Of a DNA stretch of 60,065 nucleotides, positions 33,031 to 41,040 are shown piece by piece (the first letter of the stretch is position 1; every line of letters starts with the position of its first letter). The notes beneath the pieces were generated by a model, which saw only the letters and a program-made list of their open reading frames with translations, made no database searches and was not told where the DNA came from. This DNA comes from a virus: the IMG/VR virus record IMGVR_UViG_3300037507_003668, positions 1 through 60,065 of that record; one strand, written 5' to 3'. The translations under genes and the position numbers were made by a program.

Positions 33031-34509
33031 TTATTTGTTATATTTTTTTAGTACTTCATCTTTGTTAATCTTTGGAATCGGAAATCCAAGACTGTTGTTT
33101 GGCATATTGTGCCCAACATATTCGTCGTGACGATGAAGATTAAATCTTTCGCGACCTTTCCAGTTTGCCATCATATTTTCTAAGCCAGATGCCATTTTTT
33201 CACACATGCTTTCTGCACTTAGTCCACCAACTCCGCACATCCATTCTCTACCTTCCAGTGCATACTCAAGGCGCTTTTCCTTGCTGGTCAAATACCAATA
33301 CATAAATGCTTCAGCACAATCTTCCCACTTGGCATAATCGGCAAGAATATATGGAGTAGGAATACTACCTTGCATCATTCTTGCACCCGGAAAGATTGGT
33401 GTAACCCATCTACCGTGTTTCTTATATCTACCATCGGCATTAGTTCCCCATCCATTTTCAAATTGGACAGGATTTCCGGCATCGTCTGTAAATCCGCACT
33501 GGTCCTGAAGTCCTCCCGTAACCGTGACGATGATTGGAGTACCCGCCATTACACTCTCCGCAGTGGCAATACCAAATCCCTCGTTGTCGGAAAGATTTAC
33601 CGTCACATCTGCCATGTTGTAAAGTTGATTCATTCTTTCTGGCAGAACCTTTTCAACACTGAACACTACATCATAATTCGGGCAAAATGCCTGCTTACAC
33701 GCGGGCAAATCAGTGCCTGCTTCATCTACTGGGTGTGTATGTAGAAACAATACGCACTTTGCTGCTTCTTCTTTTGGTAGATTGTCGCAGAATGCTCTGT
33801 AGGCAAGCATTATTGTACTGGTTTGCTTACGACGAATATTTCTATTGTTATAGAATATTACAAACTTATAGTCCTTCTTGAAATACTGTCTACGTATTAG
33901 TTGCAGTTCACTTAGTTCAGCATCTGTGGTCAACGGTCTAAACATCTTGCGATTGATGCCGTGCGGTACATACGATACAGTTGTAGGATTATTTAGTGTA
34001 GTTCCAAGAATATTCTTTACGATATTTTCTGTCTGCTTGCTGATACAACCAATCCAATCGCACGATTCATAATATGGACGATTATACATAGGATATGGAA
34101 GATCGTCCCAGATGCTATAGAACCCGATTGGAATCTTCTGACGCAATTCACGCTCGATTTGATATAACCAGATCCAAAAACGCGGATCAGTAAAATGAAG
34201 CAGCGCATCAGGCTTTTCCATCTTAATAACTTCGTTTAGAAGATTGGCGTCGCCATAACCATCAACCGGATATAGGCGAACGTATGCGTCGTCTATGCCA
34301 GCAACTTGGTTGGTGGCTTGGTCAAGATTCATTATCTTGCCTTTTTCAGGATGCGTAACGCTACCTGCCATTTGTACCCAGTTGTATTTGCCTGCCAAGC
34401 CTGTAACAAACTCTCTTGCCATTGTAGCAATACCAGAATGCATTCTCAGGTCATCGCAAAGCAGTATAATCTTCTTTCTGTCCTTCTGAGGAATATAACT
34501 ATTTACCAT
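33031..34509 (-). CDS. Family 4 glycosyltransferase, 492 aa
   Basis: A long GT-B enzyme. The N-terminal domain starts KKIILLCDDLRMHSGIATMA, and the C-terminal domain has NDEGFGIATAESVMAGTPII with the E-x7-E motif. A C-terminal tail of about 80 residues contains GLENMMANWKGRERF. It is the first gene of the glycan cassette in transcription order from the right. Confidence 0.84.
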   Translation of the reverse strand: MVNSYIPQKDRKKIILLCDDLRMHSGIATMAREFVTGLAGKYNWVQMAGSVTHPEKGKIMNLDQATNQVAGIDDAYVRLYPVDGYGDANLLNEVIKMEKPDALLHFTDPRFWIWLYQIERELRQKIPIGFYSIWDDLPYPMYNRPYYESCDWIGCISKQTENIVKNILGTTLNNPTTVSYVPHGINRKMFRPLTTDAELSELQLIRRQYFKKDYKFVIFYNNRNIRRKQTSTIMLAYRAFCDNLPKEEAAKCVLFLHTHPVDEAGTDLPACKQAFCPNYDVVFSVEKVLPERMNQLYNMADVTVNLSDNEGFGIATAESVMAGTPIIVTVTGGLQDQCGFTDDAGNPVQFENGWGTNADGRYKKHGRWVTPIFPGARMMQGSIPTPYILADYAKWEDCAEAFMYWYLTSKEKRLEYALEGREWMCGVGGLSAESMCEKMASGLENMMANWKGRERFNLHRHDEYVGHNMPNNSLGFPIPKINKDEVLKKYNK

Positions 34510-34554
34510 ATATAACCTTGTATTATGTTTTAAATCTGCGTTATGTCAAATTAT

Positions 34555-34764
34555 TTAAAATGCAGAACCGCTGATTTGTAAAGAATTTTCTTCGTTGAGC
34601 TTCTTTCTGAACTCTGGATCGTTGATATAAAGATATACACAACGATTTACGAGTTTTTGCAGCGTCATTCCACTTGATACACCTGCTTCCTTGAACGCAG
34701 TATATTTGTCCTTGAACAGGTGTACAGAAGTGAATGATGTTTCGTGGCTAGTTTTTAGTTTCAT
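34555..34764 (-). CDS. Ribbon-helix-helix-like DNA-binding protein
   Basis: A 69-residue protein with a short beta strand (ETSFTSVHLF) then two helices (KDKYTAFKEAG and MTLQKLVNRCVYLYIND), the size and pattern of RHH (Arc/MetJ-like) proteins found in T4-like phages. RHH dimers bind palindromic DNA and often repress their own gene. A perfect 16-bp inverted repeat straddles this start codon, which would suit self-control by operator or by mRNA hairpin. Confidence 0.72.
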   Translation of the reverse strand: MKLKTSHETSFTSVHLFKDKYTAFKEAGVSSGMTLQKLVNRCVYLYINDPEFRKKLNEENSLQISGSAF

Positions 34765-34808
34765 ATATATGATTGTTAGATTTCTCTATATACATATATA
34801 TGAAACTA
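34756..34808. repeat. Perfect 16-bp inverted repeat over the RHH start codon
   Basis: The arms 34756-34771 and 34793-34808 are exact inverse complements, separated by 21 nt. The left arm contains the start codon of the RHH-like gene (34762-34764). In RNA the arms would form a hairpin hiding the start; in DNA they could be an operator. Confidence 0.75.
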
Positions 34809-34833
34809 GGTTTTCCGTATATATAAAAAACTA

Positions 34834-35844
34834 TTAGCCTTCTTTTCCGTTACAATATAGTTCGCCTTTATCGTTCTTGAGTGTCTTGAAGATGCAATAT
34901 TTACAGTTTTTGCGGCCTTTGCCAGGATTCTTTAGAAACACAGCGTCTTTATTATATTCGCCGTTGTCATCAAAACCATTTTTTATAAAGTCAAGAAAAG
35001 CAGATTCTACTTCTTTCATGTTCATCTTTCCATCTGGCGGCGATATACGTTGAATACGCTGCTGCGGAAACTCAGCATCTTCAAGCAACTTACGCTTGAC
35101 TACAAAGAACTCAACTTCTATATCAGACATAGGCACCTTGAATACCTGATGATAAAATCTCTTATATAGCAGTAGTTGGTCTATCTTTGTTCTATCTGCC
35201 TTTTGATATTTGTTCCAGCCCAGACGACTTGTCTTGAAATCTAAAATAAGTATCTTGTTGGTCGTTTTATCCTTGAACACAATATCCAGAAAGCCTTTGT
35301 ATGTTATAGTATTGTTCTTTAGCGGTATTTCAAGCGGCAGTTCTATTCCCACTACCTCATACTTCTTTGACGGAAAATGTTTGCTGCGTATGGCATAACT
35401 GGTTACGTGGTCAAGAATAGTTCTGCCATCTGACTTGAACTCTGCTACTTGAGATGGTGTGGTCAAGCCAAGTTCTTCTATATCTTCGGCAGACAATGTA
35501 GATACTTGCTCGTCTGTTGCCAGTTTGAGTTGTTTTAGTTCTTCATCAAACGCTGATATGAACTTGGCATAACAATCAAACTCATCGGCAGCAGAAGAGC
35601 CTACATTATATAACAATCTAAGATATTCTTGTAATGCTTCGTGAATGCCCGTTCCAAACGCAGTATTGATATTGGCTTCATACGGAGCAAGTTTGTCTAT
35701 ATACGACAACTTCCATTGCTGCGGGCACTTTAGCCACATAGCATATTGAGAAAAACTTACGGTCTTGTTCTTCTTTTTTTCTTCAGTTGGAGTTACAGTA
35801 GGCACTTCTGCTACTGGTTCGGCGTAAAAATCATTTATAGACAT
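34834..35844 (-). CDS. PD-(D/E)XK nuclease (RecB/Cas4-like)
   Basis: About 336 residues starting at ATG 35844, which is 6 nt after a TATACT -10 box, so the mRNA is predicted leaderless. A TTG six codons earlier lies within the promoter and is rejected. Motifs: FGTGIHEAL (motif I His), GFLDIVF (Asp), ILDFKTS (D-x-K) and QLLLYKRF (motif QxxxY), with a later CKYCIF cysteine pair and a distant Cys that may bind an iron-sulfur cluster. This is the RecB/Cas4-type exonuclease fold, often used by phages for DNA processing. Confidence 0.88.
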   Translation of the reverse strand: MSINDFYAEPVAEVPTVTPTEEKKKNKTVSFSQYAMWLKCPQQWKLSYIDKLAPYEANINTAFGTGIHEALQEYLRLLYNVGSSAADEFDCYAKFISAFDEELKQLKLATDEQVSTLSAEDIEELGLTTPSQVAEFKSDGRTILDHVTSYAIRSKHFPSKKYEVVGIELPLEIPLKNNTITYKGFLDIVFKDKTTNKILILDFKTSRLGWNKYQKADRTKIDQLLLYKRFYHQVFKVPMSDIEVEFFVVKRKLLEDAEFPQQRIQRISPPDGKMNMKEVESAFLDFIKNGFDDNGEYNKDAVFLKNPGKGRKNCKYCIFKTLKNDKGELYCNGKEG

Positions 35845-35850
35845 AAAATC

Positions 35851-35878
35851 AGTATATATCAAGTATTGTTGATGTCAA
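35851..35878 (-). promoter_or_regulatory. Sigma70-type promoter, predicted leaderless transcript
   Basis: On the minus strand TTGACA (35873-35878), 16 nt, TATACT (35851-35856), 6 nt, ATG at 35844. The geometry is the same as at 1364 and 40674. Confidence 0.75.
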
Positions 35879-35925
35879 TTGTAAAGAGTTTATATTTATT
35901 TAGATAAACAAAAAATATATCATAT

Positions 35926-36384
35926 ATGGATAACAAAACATTCACACACGTTCTACAGAAAAAGGGAGTATTACGTACTTTTTCAGTGGCAAAGGTTGTA
36001 AAGAAAAAAGACATAGATGAGTTGAAAAGTTTAATTAAAAGTATTGCGGCAAATGATGCAGAGTATAATCAGATGCTAAAGGAAGAAATGGCTAAACTAT
36101 CCGACATGCATAGCGATAAAAATCCAATACCTGGCATCATATACAACAATGATGAGTTGTCGGCACGCAGAAACTTGATATATACCATCGCAAACAAGTT
36201 CTCAAAAAATATCAAGAGCATGAACTTTGATAAGGGAGAACTTGCTTTCTTGATTTCTTCTATCGTAGCCAAACTTGAGTTAGAGCACGAAGATTTTATC
36301 AAACTAAGTGAAGAACTTGATAATGAACTTGGTGAAGATGACGATGAAGATCAAGAAGAAGATGGTGATGAATACAAATACTAA
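35926..36384 (+). CDS. Hypothetical protein with acidic tail, 152 aa
   Basis: A helical soluble protein with a very acidic C terminus (GEDDDEDQEEDGDE). Divergent from the nuclease gene and convergent with the dNMP kinase, with a four-base overlap of the stops. Acidic tails can mimic DNA, but no family is recognised. Confidence 0.66.
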   Translation: MDNKTFTHVLQKKGVLRTFSVAKVVKKKDIDELKSLIKSIAANDAEYNQMLKEEMAKLSDMHSDKNPIPGIIYNNDELSARRNLIYTIANKFSKNIKSMNFDKGELAFLISSIVAKLELEHEDFIKLSEELDNELGEDDDEDQEEDGDEYKY

Positions 36385-36998
36385 AACTTTTGTATCCAGA
36401 TCTTCATAAACTTTTCTACGTGTTCATTCAGTTTTGGATTCAGTAATAGTTCCTCGGTTGTCATCTTGCCTTCATCTTCCCATTCTATGCGATGCTGTGC
36501 GGCGCTTCTGATTCTTGGATTGTTGGCTTCTTCGTGTTCGTTGGCGGGCAATACAAACTTCTTTACGCCATCAACAATGCTATACTTGCTGATATGACAC
36601 AGCACTCCTTTGGTTTCTTTCTTCAAGAAGTATAGTTCATCTTTTTCATATACATCATATCGCACATCCGTAACGATATAAAAGTCATAGTCTGATTCAT
36701 CAATCGTTTTCTTGGCAAGATCAATCCAGTATCTACCATCTGTGCGTCTGCGTTGAGCATCGCCATACCATACAAGCATAGGACGAATAAGAATCTTTTC
36801 TTCAGGATCTTGTGTAAAAGCAGATATGCCAAGATTTTCCAATAAAAACTTATCGCAATGCTGCTTTAGCGGGTCGGCAAATGCGACCTTCTTGACGCTA
36901 TAACCAGCCTGCTGTAATTTCATTTCTACAATAGAAGCAAATGTATCTTTACCGCTGCGGGCTGCGCCTCCAACTCCTATAACATTTTTAGTAGACAT
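36381..36998 (-). CDS. Deoxynucleoside monophosphate kinase (T4 gp1-like)
   Basis: About 205 residues from ATG 36998, four bases after the upstream stop. VIGVGGAARSGKDTFAS carries the Walker A loop, followed by KKVAFADPLKQ and FYIVTDVRY with the Walker B Asp, and a HEEANNPR segment. The pattern fits the T4 gp1 type dNMP kinase, which phosphorylates dTMP, dGMP and modified dCMP with ATP. It complements dUTPase in the nucleotide supply. Confidence 0.85.
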   Translation of the reverse strand: MSTKNVIGVGGAARSGKDTFASIVEMKLQQAGYSVKKVAFADPLKQHCDKFLLENLGISAFTQDPEEKILIRPMLVWYGDAQRRRTDGRYWIDLAKKTIDESDYDFYIVTDVRYDVYEKDELYFLKKETKGVLCHISKYSIVDGVKKFVLPANEHEEANNPRIRSAAQHRIEWEDEGKMTTEELLLNPKLNEHVEKFMKIWIQKF

Positions 36999-37002
36999 AT
37001 GT

Positions 37003-37437
37003 TTATTCCCATTTACGGTGATCTTCTGCCACCCACTCCCAACCATCATATTCAGCAATATGCCATTTTACATCGTCGGGCACTTCAACGATTTTTATTT
37101 TACAACTGCTTCCGCTTGCTGCCTCTGACCCAAGTTCTTCAATCGCCTCAATCAAAAACTTATTGGTTCTGTCATCTGTAAACCCGTCGCCTATGCGATA
37201 ATCATGTGGATTTTTTTGCTCTTGAGGATTTGGTATAGAAAACGCAAGATTGTCGCGGCTATATTTTCCATGGTCAGTCAGATCATATGCAGGAACAAGT
37301 TTGCTCCTGAGCGTGGGTTCAGTAGTATATTCATACTTGAAGAAATAACAACTTATGCCTGCTTTTTCGCAGTATAGTTTTAGTGCTTCAGGTGATAGAC
37401 CAAACCCTCCATAAGATGCGTTGATGGCTACTTTCAT
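37003..37437 (-). CDS. Conserved phage hypothetical protein (KVAINASYGGFGLS)
   Basis: A 144-residue protein beginning KVAINASYGGFGLSPEAL, a start I recall from many phage proteins of unknown function. The middle region includes an acidic HDYRIGDGFTDDR segment and the end is Trp-rich. It lies between the clamp-loader and dNMP kinase genes, so a link to replication is possible. Confidence 0.74.
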   Translation of the reverse strand: MKVAINASYGGFGLSPEALKLYCEKAGISCYFFKYEYTTEPTLRSKLVPAYDLTDHGKYSRDNLAFSIPNPQEQKNPHDYRIGDGFTDDRTNKFLIEAIEELGSEAASGSSCKIKIVEVPDDVKWHIAEYDGWEWVAEDHRKWE

Positions 37438-37440
37438 ATG

Positions 37441-37911
37441 TTATGCCTCCATTAGTTCTTTGATTTGCTTTTCGTTATATCCGTATTTGCCAACAATGCC
37501 AACAATATCGGCCTTTGTCAAGATGGATATATACTCAAGCACATTTCTTTCGCTGTCTTGAAAATGGTTGGAGAGCAAACTAAGCAAGGCAGGATTATAC
37601 TTCTCACTCTTGCTCTTGATATATGGATAAAATGCCTTACGCTTTGGCACAAAAGCAATCAGCACCTTATAAAACTCTTTGGGAGATAATACGCCGCTAT
37701 ATTTCTGTACGTGATTCAATGTATCAATAAGTTCGGGTTGCATGCTTAGAAAACGGCACACCATAAAGTTGGACCAACTCTTTTTGTCGGCGTCGGTAAG
37801 TTTGTCAAAATAATCAATGTCCTGCTTTTCGCGGACATGATTGATATGATCAAACAATCCCTTGGGCTTTGTTATAGCAGCACCAGTTTCTGTTGCTTTT
37901 TTTCTTGGCAT
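37441..37911 (-). CDS. Clamp-loader small subunit (T4 gp62-like)
   Basis: About 156 residues from ATG 37911, directly after the upstream stop. FDHINHVREKQDIDYFDKLT, FMVCRFLSMQPELIDTLNHV, YKVLIAFVPKRKAFYPYIK and a later ISILTKADI match the layout of T4 gp62-like proteins (FMVxxxLSxxPE..., VPRGKRYxKW). The small subunit works with the gp44 ATPase to load the sliding clamp. Its presence points to a T4-like replication system. The assignment is from memory of the family, not from a search. Confidence 0.78.
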   Translation of the reverse strand: MPRKKATETGAAITKPKGLFDHINHVREKQDIDYFDKLTDADKKSWSNFMVCRFLSMQPELIDTLNHVQKYSGVLSPKEFYKVLIAFVPKRKAFYPYIKSKSEKYNPALLSLLSNHFQDSERNVLEYISILTKADIVGIVGKYGYNEKQIKELMEA

Positions 37912-37912
37912 T

Positions 37913-38122
37913 TTACGATTTAGTCCAGACACGCTTATCGTATTGTACAAAGGTTGTCAATCCAAAGCCATTCTTGGCATTGGACCATACACCAGCATCA
38001 TTTTTTGACGATGTAATCTTTGTGAATACAGCAGAAGTTGATTCTACAGGCTTAGTCAAGTAAAACTTGCTGCCAATAGCCAACTTGCCAAACTCAATCT
38101 GCTTTGTTGTTTCGTCGCTCAT
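37913..38122 (-). CDS. Small hypothetical protein, 69 aa
   Basis: Starts at ATG 38122 within the end of the upstream TM protein gene. The product looks like a small beta-rich domain (KLAIGSKFYLTKPVES). No family recognised. It lies immediately before the clamp-loader gene. Confidence 0.6.
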   Translation of the reverse strand: MSDETTKQIEFGKLAIGSKFYLTKPVESTSAVFTKITSSKNDAGVWSNAKNGFGLTTFVQYDKRVWTKS

Positions 38123-38438
38123 TTTTGTTTTCCTCTTTTGGTAGTTCAACAGATTCTTTGTCTTTGGATAAAAGACGCTGAACGTGCTGTTCTAATCTAT
38201 GAAATCGTGATTGATATTCTGTATGTTTGCCTGATAGTTTATCCACCTTACTGGTTTGACGCTTTAGATTGTCAAATATTATTCTTAGTGTTTCTGTGAT
38301 GGCGTTGCCATTTTCAACTATAGTAGTTTTATTTGTCTTATCCATCTTCTTTATCATAAGATAAAACTTATAACAAGAATACGCCAGACACAACTCAATT
38401 ATGAATATCGCAGCCAGAAGTATATAAAAAAAGGTCAT
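38094..38438 (-). CDS. Membrane-anchored coiled-coil protein, 114 aa
   Basis: An N-terminal membrane helix (FYILLAAIFIIELCLAYSC, about residues 4-22) followed by a charged coiled coil (about 50-95). Such proteins often form membrane-linked bundles, for example spanin-like or i-spanin roles, but no lysis motif is visible. A promoter lies just upstream. Confidence 0.68.
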   Translation of the reverse strand: MTFFYILLAAIFIIELCLAYSCYKFYLMIKKMDKTNKTTIVENGNAITETLRIIFDNLKRQTSKVDKLSGKHTEYQSRFHRLEQHVQRLLSKDKESVELPKEENKNERRNNKAD

Positions 38439-38454
38439 AAATAAATACCCCGAT

Positions 38455-38483
38455 AATATAGATCAGGGTATAGTTGTTGTCAA
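38455..38483 (-). promoter_or_regulatory. Sigma70-type promoter
   Basis: On the minus strand TTGACA (38478-38483), 17 nt, TATATT (38455-38460). The ATG at 38438 follows 16 nt after the -10 box. It lies across the end of the HNH gene. Confidence 0.6.
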
Positions 38484-39139
38484 GATGCTATTTCTTGTCT
38501 TACTTCGGTGACATTATCCAAGAAATGTATCCAACTTGGATGATGTGCGATTTGTATGGTTGAACTTACTGGCACAGCCCTTGGTGCCTTTGGCTTGCGA
38601 ATAAGTTTTAGCCCAGCCTGTTCTGGCGTTTTATCACCTTTCTTGCTGTTGATTTCTTTATGACACCATACCATATTCTCAAACGTATTCTTGCCGCCCT
38701 TGGTACGAGGAATAACGTGGTCAATGTTGCCATCTTTCCAAGAAATCTGACGACCTGTATATTGACATACTCCACCATCACGTTTACGAATGCTTTCTTT
38801 GGTCGGACGAGGAGTAACTACAGGCATCTTGCTATAGTTTGGCTGAATAATGACACGCGGAGCCCGAATAGTCATATTAGAGGTATGTATAGCAAGATCA
38901 TAATCTCTTATAGGCAGATTCTTCCAAGTTTCCCAATCAACTGGCTGTACATATTCTGGATTATCCCAATCTACGCTGCCATTTTCATCCACACGAAAGT
39001 TCATATCTATGGCAAGAGCAGGCGGATTATTACCATCAACTCCACCCAGCATAGAAATAAGAGCCTCCTTGACAGTCTTTGTATTCAAAGCCTGCCATAA
39101 GTTATTTAGGCACAATACTGGTTGGGAGATAACATTCAT
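38480..39139 (-). CDS. HNH endonuclease
   Basis: A 219-residue protein with RKRDGGVCQYTGRQISW, then DHVIPRTKGGKNTFENMVWCH (DH as the catalytic pair, N as the central Asn) and INSKKGDKTPEQAGL, the pattern of RECQ-type or phage HNH domains. The first zinc pair is incomplete (CQYTG instead of CxxC). It is likely to cleave DNA as a homing or processing nuclease. AAAGGA lies 8 nt before the ATG. Confidence 0.84.
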   Translation of the reverse strand: MNVISQPVLCLNNLWQALNTKTVKEALISMLGGVDGNNPPALAIDMNFRVDENGSVDWDNPEYVQPVDWETWKNLPIRDYDLAIHTSNMTIRAPRVIIQPNYSKMPVVTPRPTKESIRKRDGGVCQYTGRQISWKDGNIDHVIPRTKGGKNTFENMVWCHKEINSKKGDKTPEQAGLKLIRKPKAPRAVPVSSTIQIAHHPSWIHFLDNVTEVRQEIAS

Positions 39140-39191
39140 AATATATCCTTTCAGATATAACTATGACTACAATAATATAAAAAGTCAAGCC

Positions 39192-39395
39192 TTATTTCTT
39201 GATAGGTATAACTTTTTCAATCCTGAAGTATGGGTCAAAGTCAATCTCCATATCATCATCAAATAATACAACAGTTCTATTAACCTTTTGTATTACGGCG
39301 GTTACTTTCATTTTTTTACCTGTTGAAGATATTACAACATCTCCAACTTCAAGACGCTTGGCGATTTTGTCTGTATGTGCTGTTTTTGTCATCAT
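39192..39395 (-). CDS. Small hypothetical protein, 67 aa
   Basis: A beta-rich small protein (LEVGDVVISSTGKKMKVTAVI) that looks like a small barrel. The frame offers two starts in a row (MM at 39395 and 39392). No family recognised. Confidence 0.6.
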   Translation of the reverse strand: MMTKTAHTDKIAKRLEVGDVVISSTGKKMKVTAVIQKVNRTVVLFDDDMEIDFDPYFRIEKVIPIKK

Positions 39396-39404
39396 AAATA
39401 AATA

Positions 39405-39596
39405 TTAGTATTTTGTAGCAAGATGCCAATATCCGCAATAACTACATTTGTATGGTATTCTATCACTACGATACTCTGTCAGTATTCTTTTAGCATCACG
39501 AATAGCATCGTTGCGAGATTCATAGTTTGTTTTAGTTTCGCAGGAAAGTTTGTGATGATCATTTAAGAACTTGGTATAAGATTTTCTTGTAGTCAT
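39405..39596 (-). CDS. Small zinc-ribbon-like protein, 63 aa
   Basis: A basic protein ending in YKCSYCGYWHLATKY, in which CxxC plus His may bind zinc. It overlaps the end of the RNA ligase gene by 38 bases, so it is probably co-translated. It may bind nucleic acid, but this is inference. Confidence 0.65.
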   Translation of the reverse strand: MTTRKSYTKFLNDHHKLSCETKTNYESRNDAIRDAKRILTEYRSDRIPYKCSYCGYWHLATKY

Positions 39597-40674
39597 CTGC
39601 TGTTATTGGCTTACCGTCAAGCACTTTGAATACAATCGCAGATCTGCCTGTGCTGCCATGTGCTTGTAATATTTCTGCGGCAGCAAACTTGCGTGGCATT
39701 TTAGAACGAGCGGCGGCAAAAGCAAACAGTGCGTTCATTATGGTATGAACTTCTTTCATCGCATCGCATATGCGTGAAATATGCCCGATTGCCATATTTG
39801 CTATTTCGTAGTCAAACTTATGCGTAAGATAATCAAAGAACTCAGTATAGCCAGTAGGTTCGTGAGATAGTGTATGACGGTCCATAAACCAATCAATATA
39901 TACATCAATTACCTTTTCTATGCTTGAGATTTCACTCTTGGCGCGATGCAGATACAAGTATTGAGCACTCTTGATCTTTAGAATATCCTGTTCGTCGTTG
40001 TAATACAGGCATATGCCCTCAAAGTCCCGCATATCAACCACTGCCTTCTGTAATTCGTCGATGGAGTTATAATTATAAAACTTTGGGCGGCGAAAGTTAT
40101 AGTTTCTGGCAATATGGTTTAGTGAGTGCTGGTCTACAAGCGAATAGTCATCGTGTACAATTGCGGCAATAAGAACCATATCGGGCTCTTTGCCATAATC
40201 TAATACAATACGATTGGTAGGAGATAGCCACTCAAAGATATAAGAATGCTGAGTGGTGTCTTGCTTTTCAAGATATGATATAAACTTGGCATACTTATTT
40301 AGCAATACATCTATTTCGTGTGCGTTTTCTTGCCTACGAGCATCTGTCGTTCCTCTTGTACGAATAACAGTATGCCCCTTATATCTTGAGAATATAAGCG
40401 TAGAACCGTCCAACTTCTCAATCATTCTTGAACCAACGAGAGAAGACGGTGTGGGTGATATGTCAGGCTTTTCACCAAGGTTAAAAAACTTCTTGAAACT
40501 CAGTGAAACGGGATTTCCTTCCTTATCCCACAGTGAAGATCTAAAGATAAGATTCTGCTTGTTCCAAGTCGCTCCGATATGAATAGGTTGAATCAAATAG
40601 CACTCGTGCTCACCAACGAGATGCTGGTGAACCATAAAAGAGTTTCTATCTATAGACTGTATGTCTATTTTCAT
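39559..40674 (-). CDS. T4 Rnl1-like RNA ligase
   Basis: A 371-residue covalent nucleotidyltransferase. Motif I is EKLDGSTL with Lys87 as the likely AMP-accepting residue. Then come RTRGT, the FEW-containing YIFEWLSPTNRIVL (motifs IIIa/III), FEGICLYY (motif IV, with Glu and Gly) and LKIKSAQY (motif V). T4 Rnl1 seals broken tRNA anticodon loops with ATP after host nuclease damage. The C-terminal about 130 residues are helical, as in Rnl1. The promoter upstream places the ATG 6 nt after the -10 box. Confidence 0.88.
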   Translation of the reverse strand: MKIDIQSIDRNSFMVHQHLVGEHECYLIQPIHIGATWNKQNLIFRSSLWDKEGNPVSLSFKKFFNLGEKPDISPTPSSLVGSRMIEKLDGSTLIFSRYKGHTVIRTRGTTDARRQENAHEIDVLLNKYAKFISYLEKQDTTQHSYIFEWLSPTNRIVLDYGKEPDMVLIAAIVHDDYSLVDQHSLNHIARNYNFRRPKFYNYNSIDELQKAVVDMRDFEGICLYYNDEQDILKIKSAQYLYLHRAKSEISSIEKVIDVYIDWFMDRHTLSHEPTGYTEFFDYLTHKFDYEIANMAIGHISRICDAMKEVHTIMNALFAFAAARSKMPRKFAAAEILQAHGSTGRSAIVFKVLDGKPITADDYKKILYQVLK

Positions 40675-40680
40675 AGAACA

Positions 40681-40708
40681 AGCATACTATGGATATACTA
40701 AGTGTCAA
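40681..40708 (-). promoter_or_regulatory. Sigma70-type promoter, predicted leaderless transcript
   Basis: On the minus strand TTGACA (40703-40708), 16 nt, TATGCT (40681-40686), 6 nt, ATG at 40674. The -35 box directly follows the terminator of the upstream gene, so termination and re-initiation are almost back to back. Confidence 0.7.
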
Positions 40709-40712
40709 TAAA

Positions 40713-40740
40713 AAATCCCCCAAAATAACTTGGGGGATTT
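40713..40740 (-). terminator. Rho-independent terminator
   Basis: An 11-bp perfect stem (40713-40723 with 40730-40740) with a six-base loop and a T tail on the minus strand. It follows the small basic gene at 40764-40979. Confidence 0.88.
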
Positions 40741-40763
40741 TGATATATCAATATTCTACAATA

Positions 40764-40979
40764 TTACTTGGTAAGAATACGGCGCAAAGCAGCAACTGCT
40801 CTACCATCAAGGCGAACCTTGTTCATCTTCTTGGTGACGGGATTGATACCAGTCACACTAAGATGCATAATCTCATCCTTTACACCCTTTACAGGGCGAG
40901 TAAAAGAAAGAGAATACTTTCCGTTCTTGACGAATGTATTGATTTTGCGGCCATTCTTTGTCTTGGTTGTCTTAGTCAT
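40764..40979 (-). CDS. Small basic protein, 71 aa
   Basis: A Lys- and Arg-rich protein (MTKTTKTKNGRKINTF at the start, GRAVAALRRILTK at the end). The size and charge suggest nucleic-acid binding. No family recognised. Its own terminator follows directly. Confidence 0.66.
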   Translation of the reverse strand: MTKTTKTKNGRKINTFVKNGKYSLSFTRPVKGVKDEIMHLSVTGINPVTKKMNKVRLDGRAVAALRRILTK

Positions 40980-41040
40980 ATGCGTATATTTTTTGTTTTT
41001 TATTATTCTTATGTTGAATAAGATAAATACAGTATGTAGA

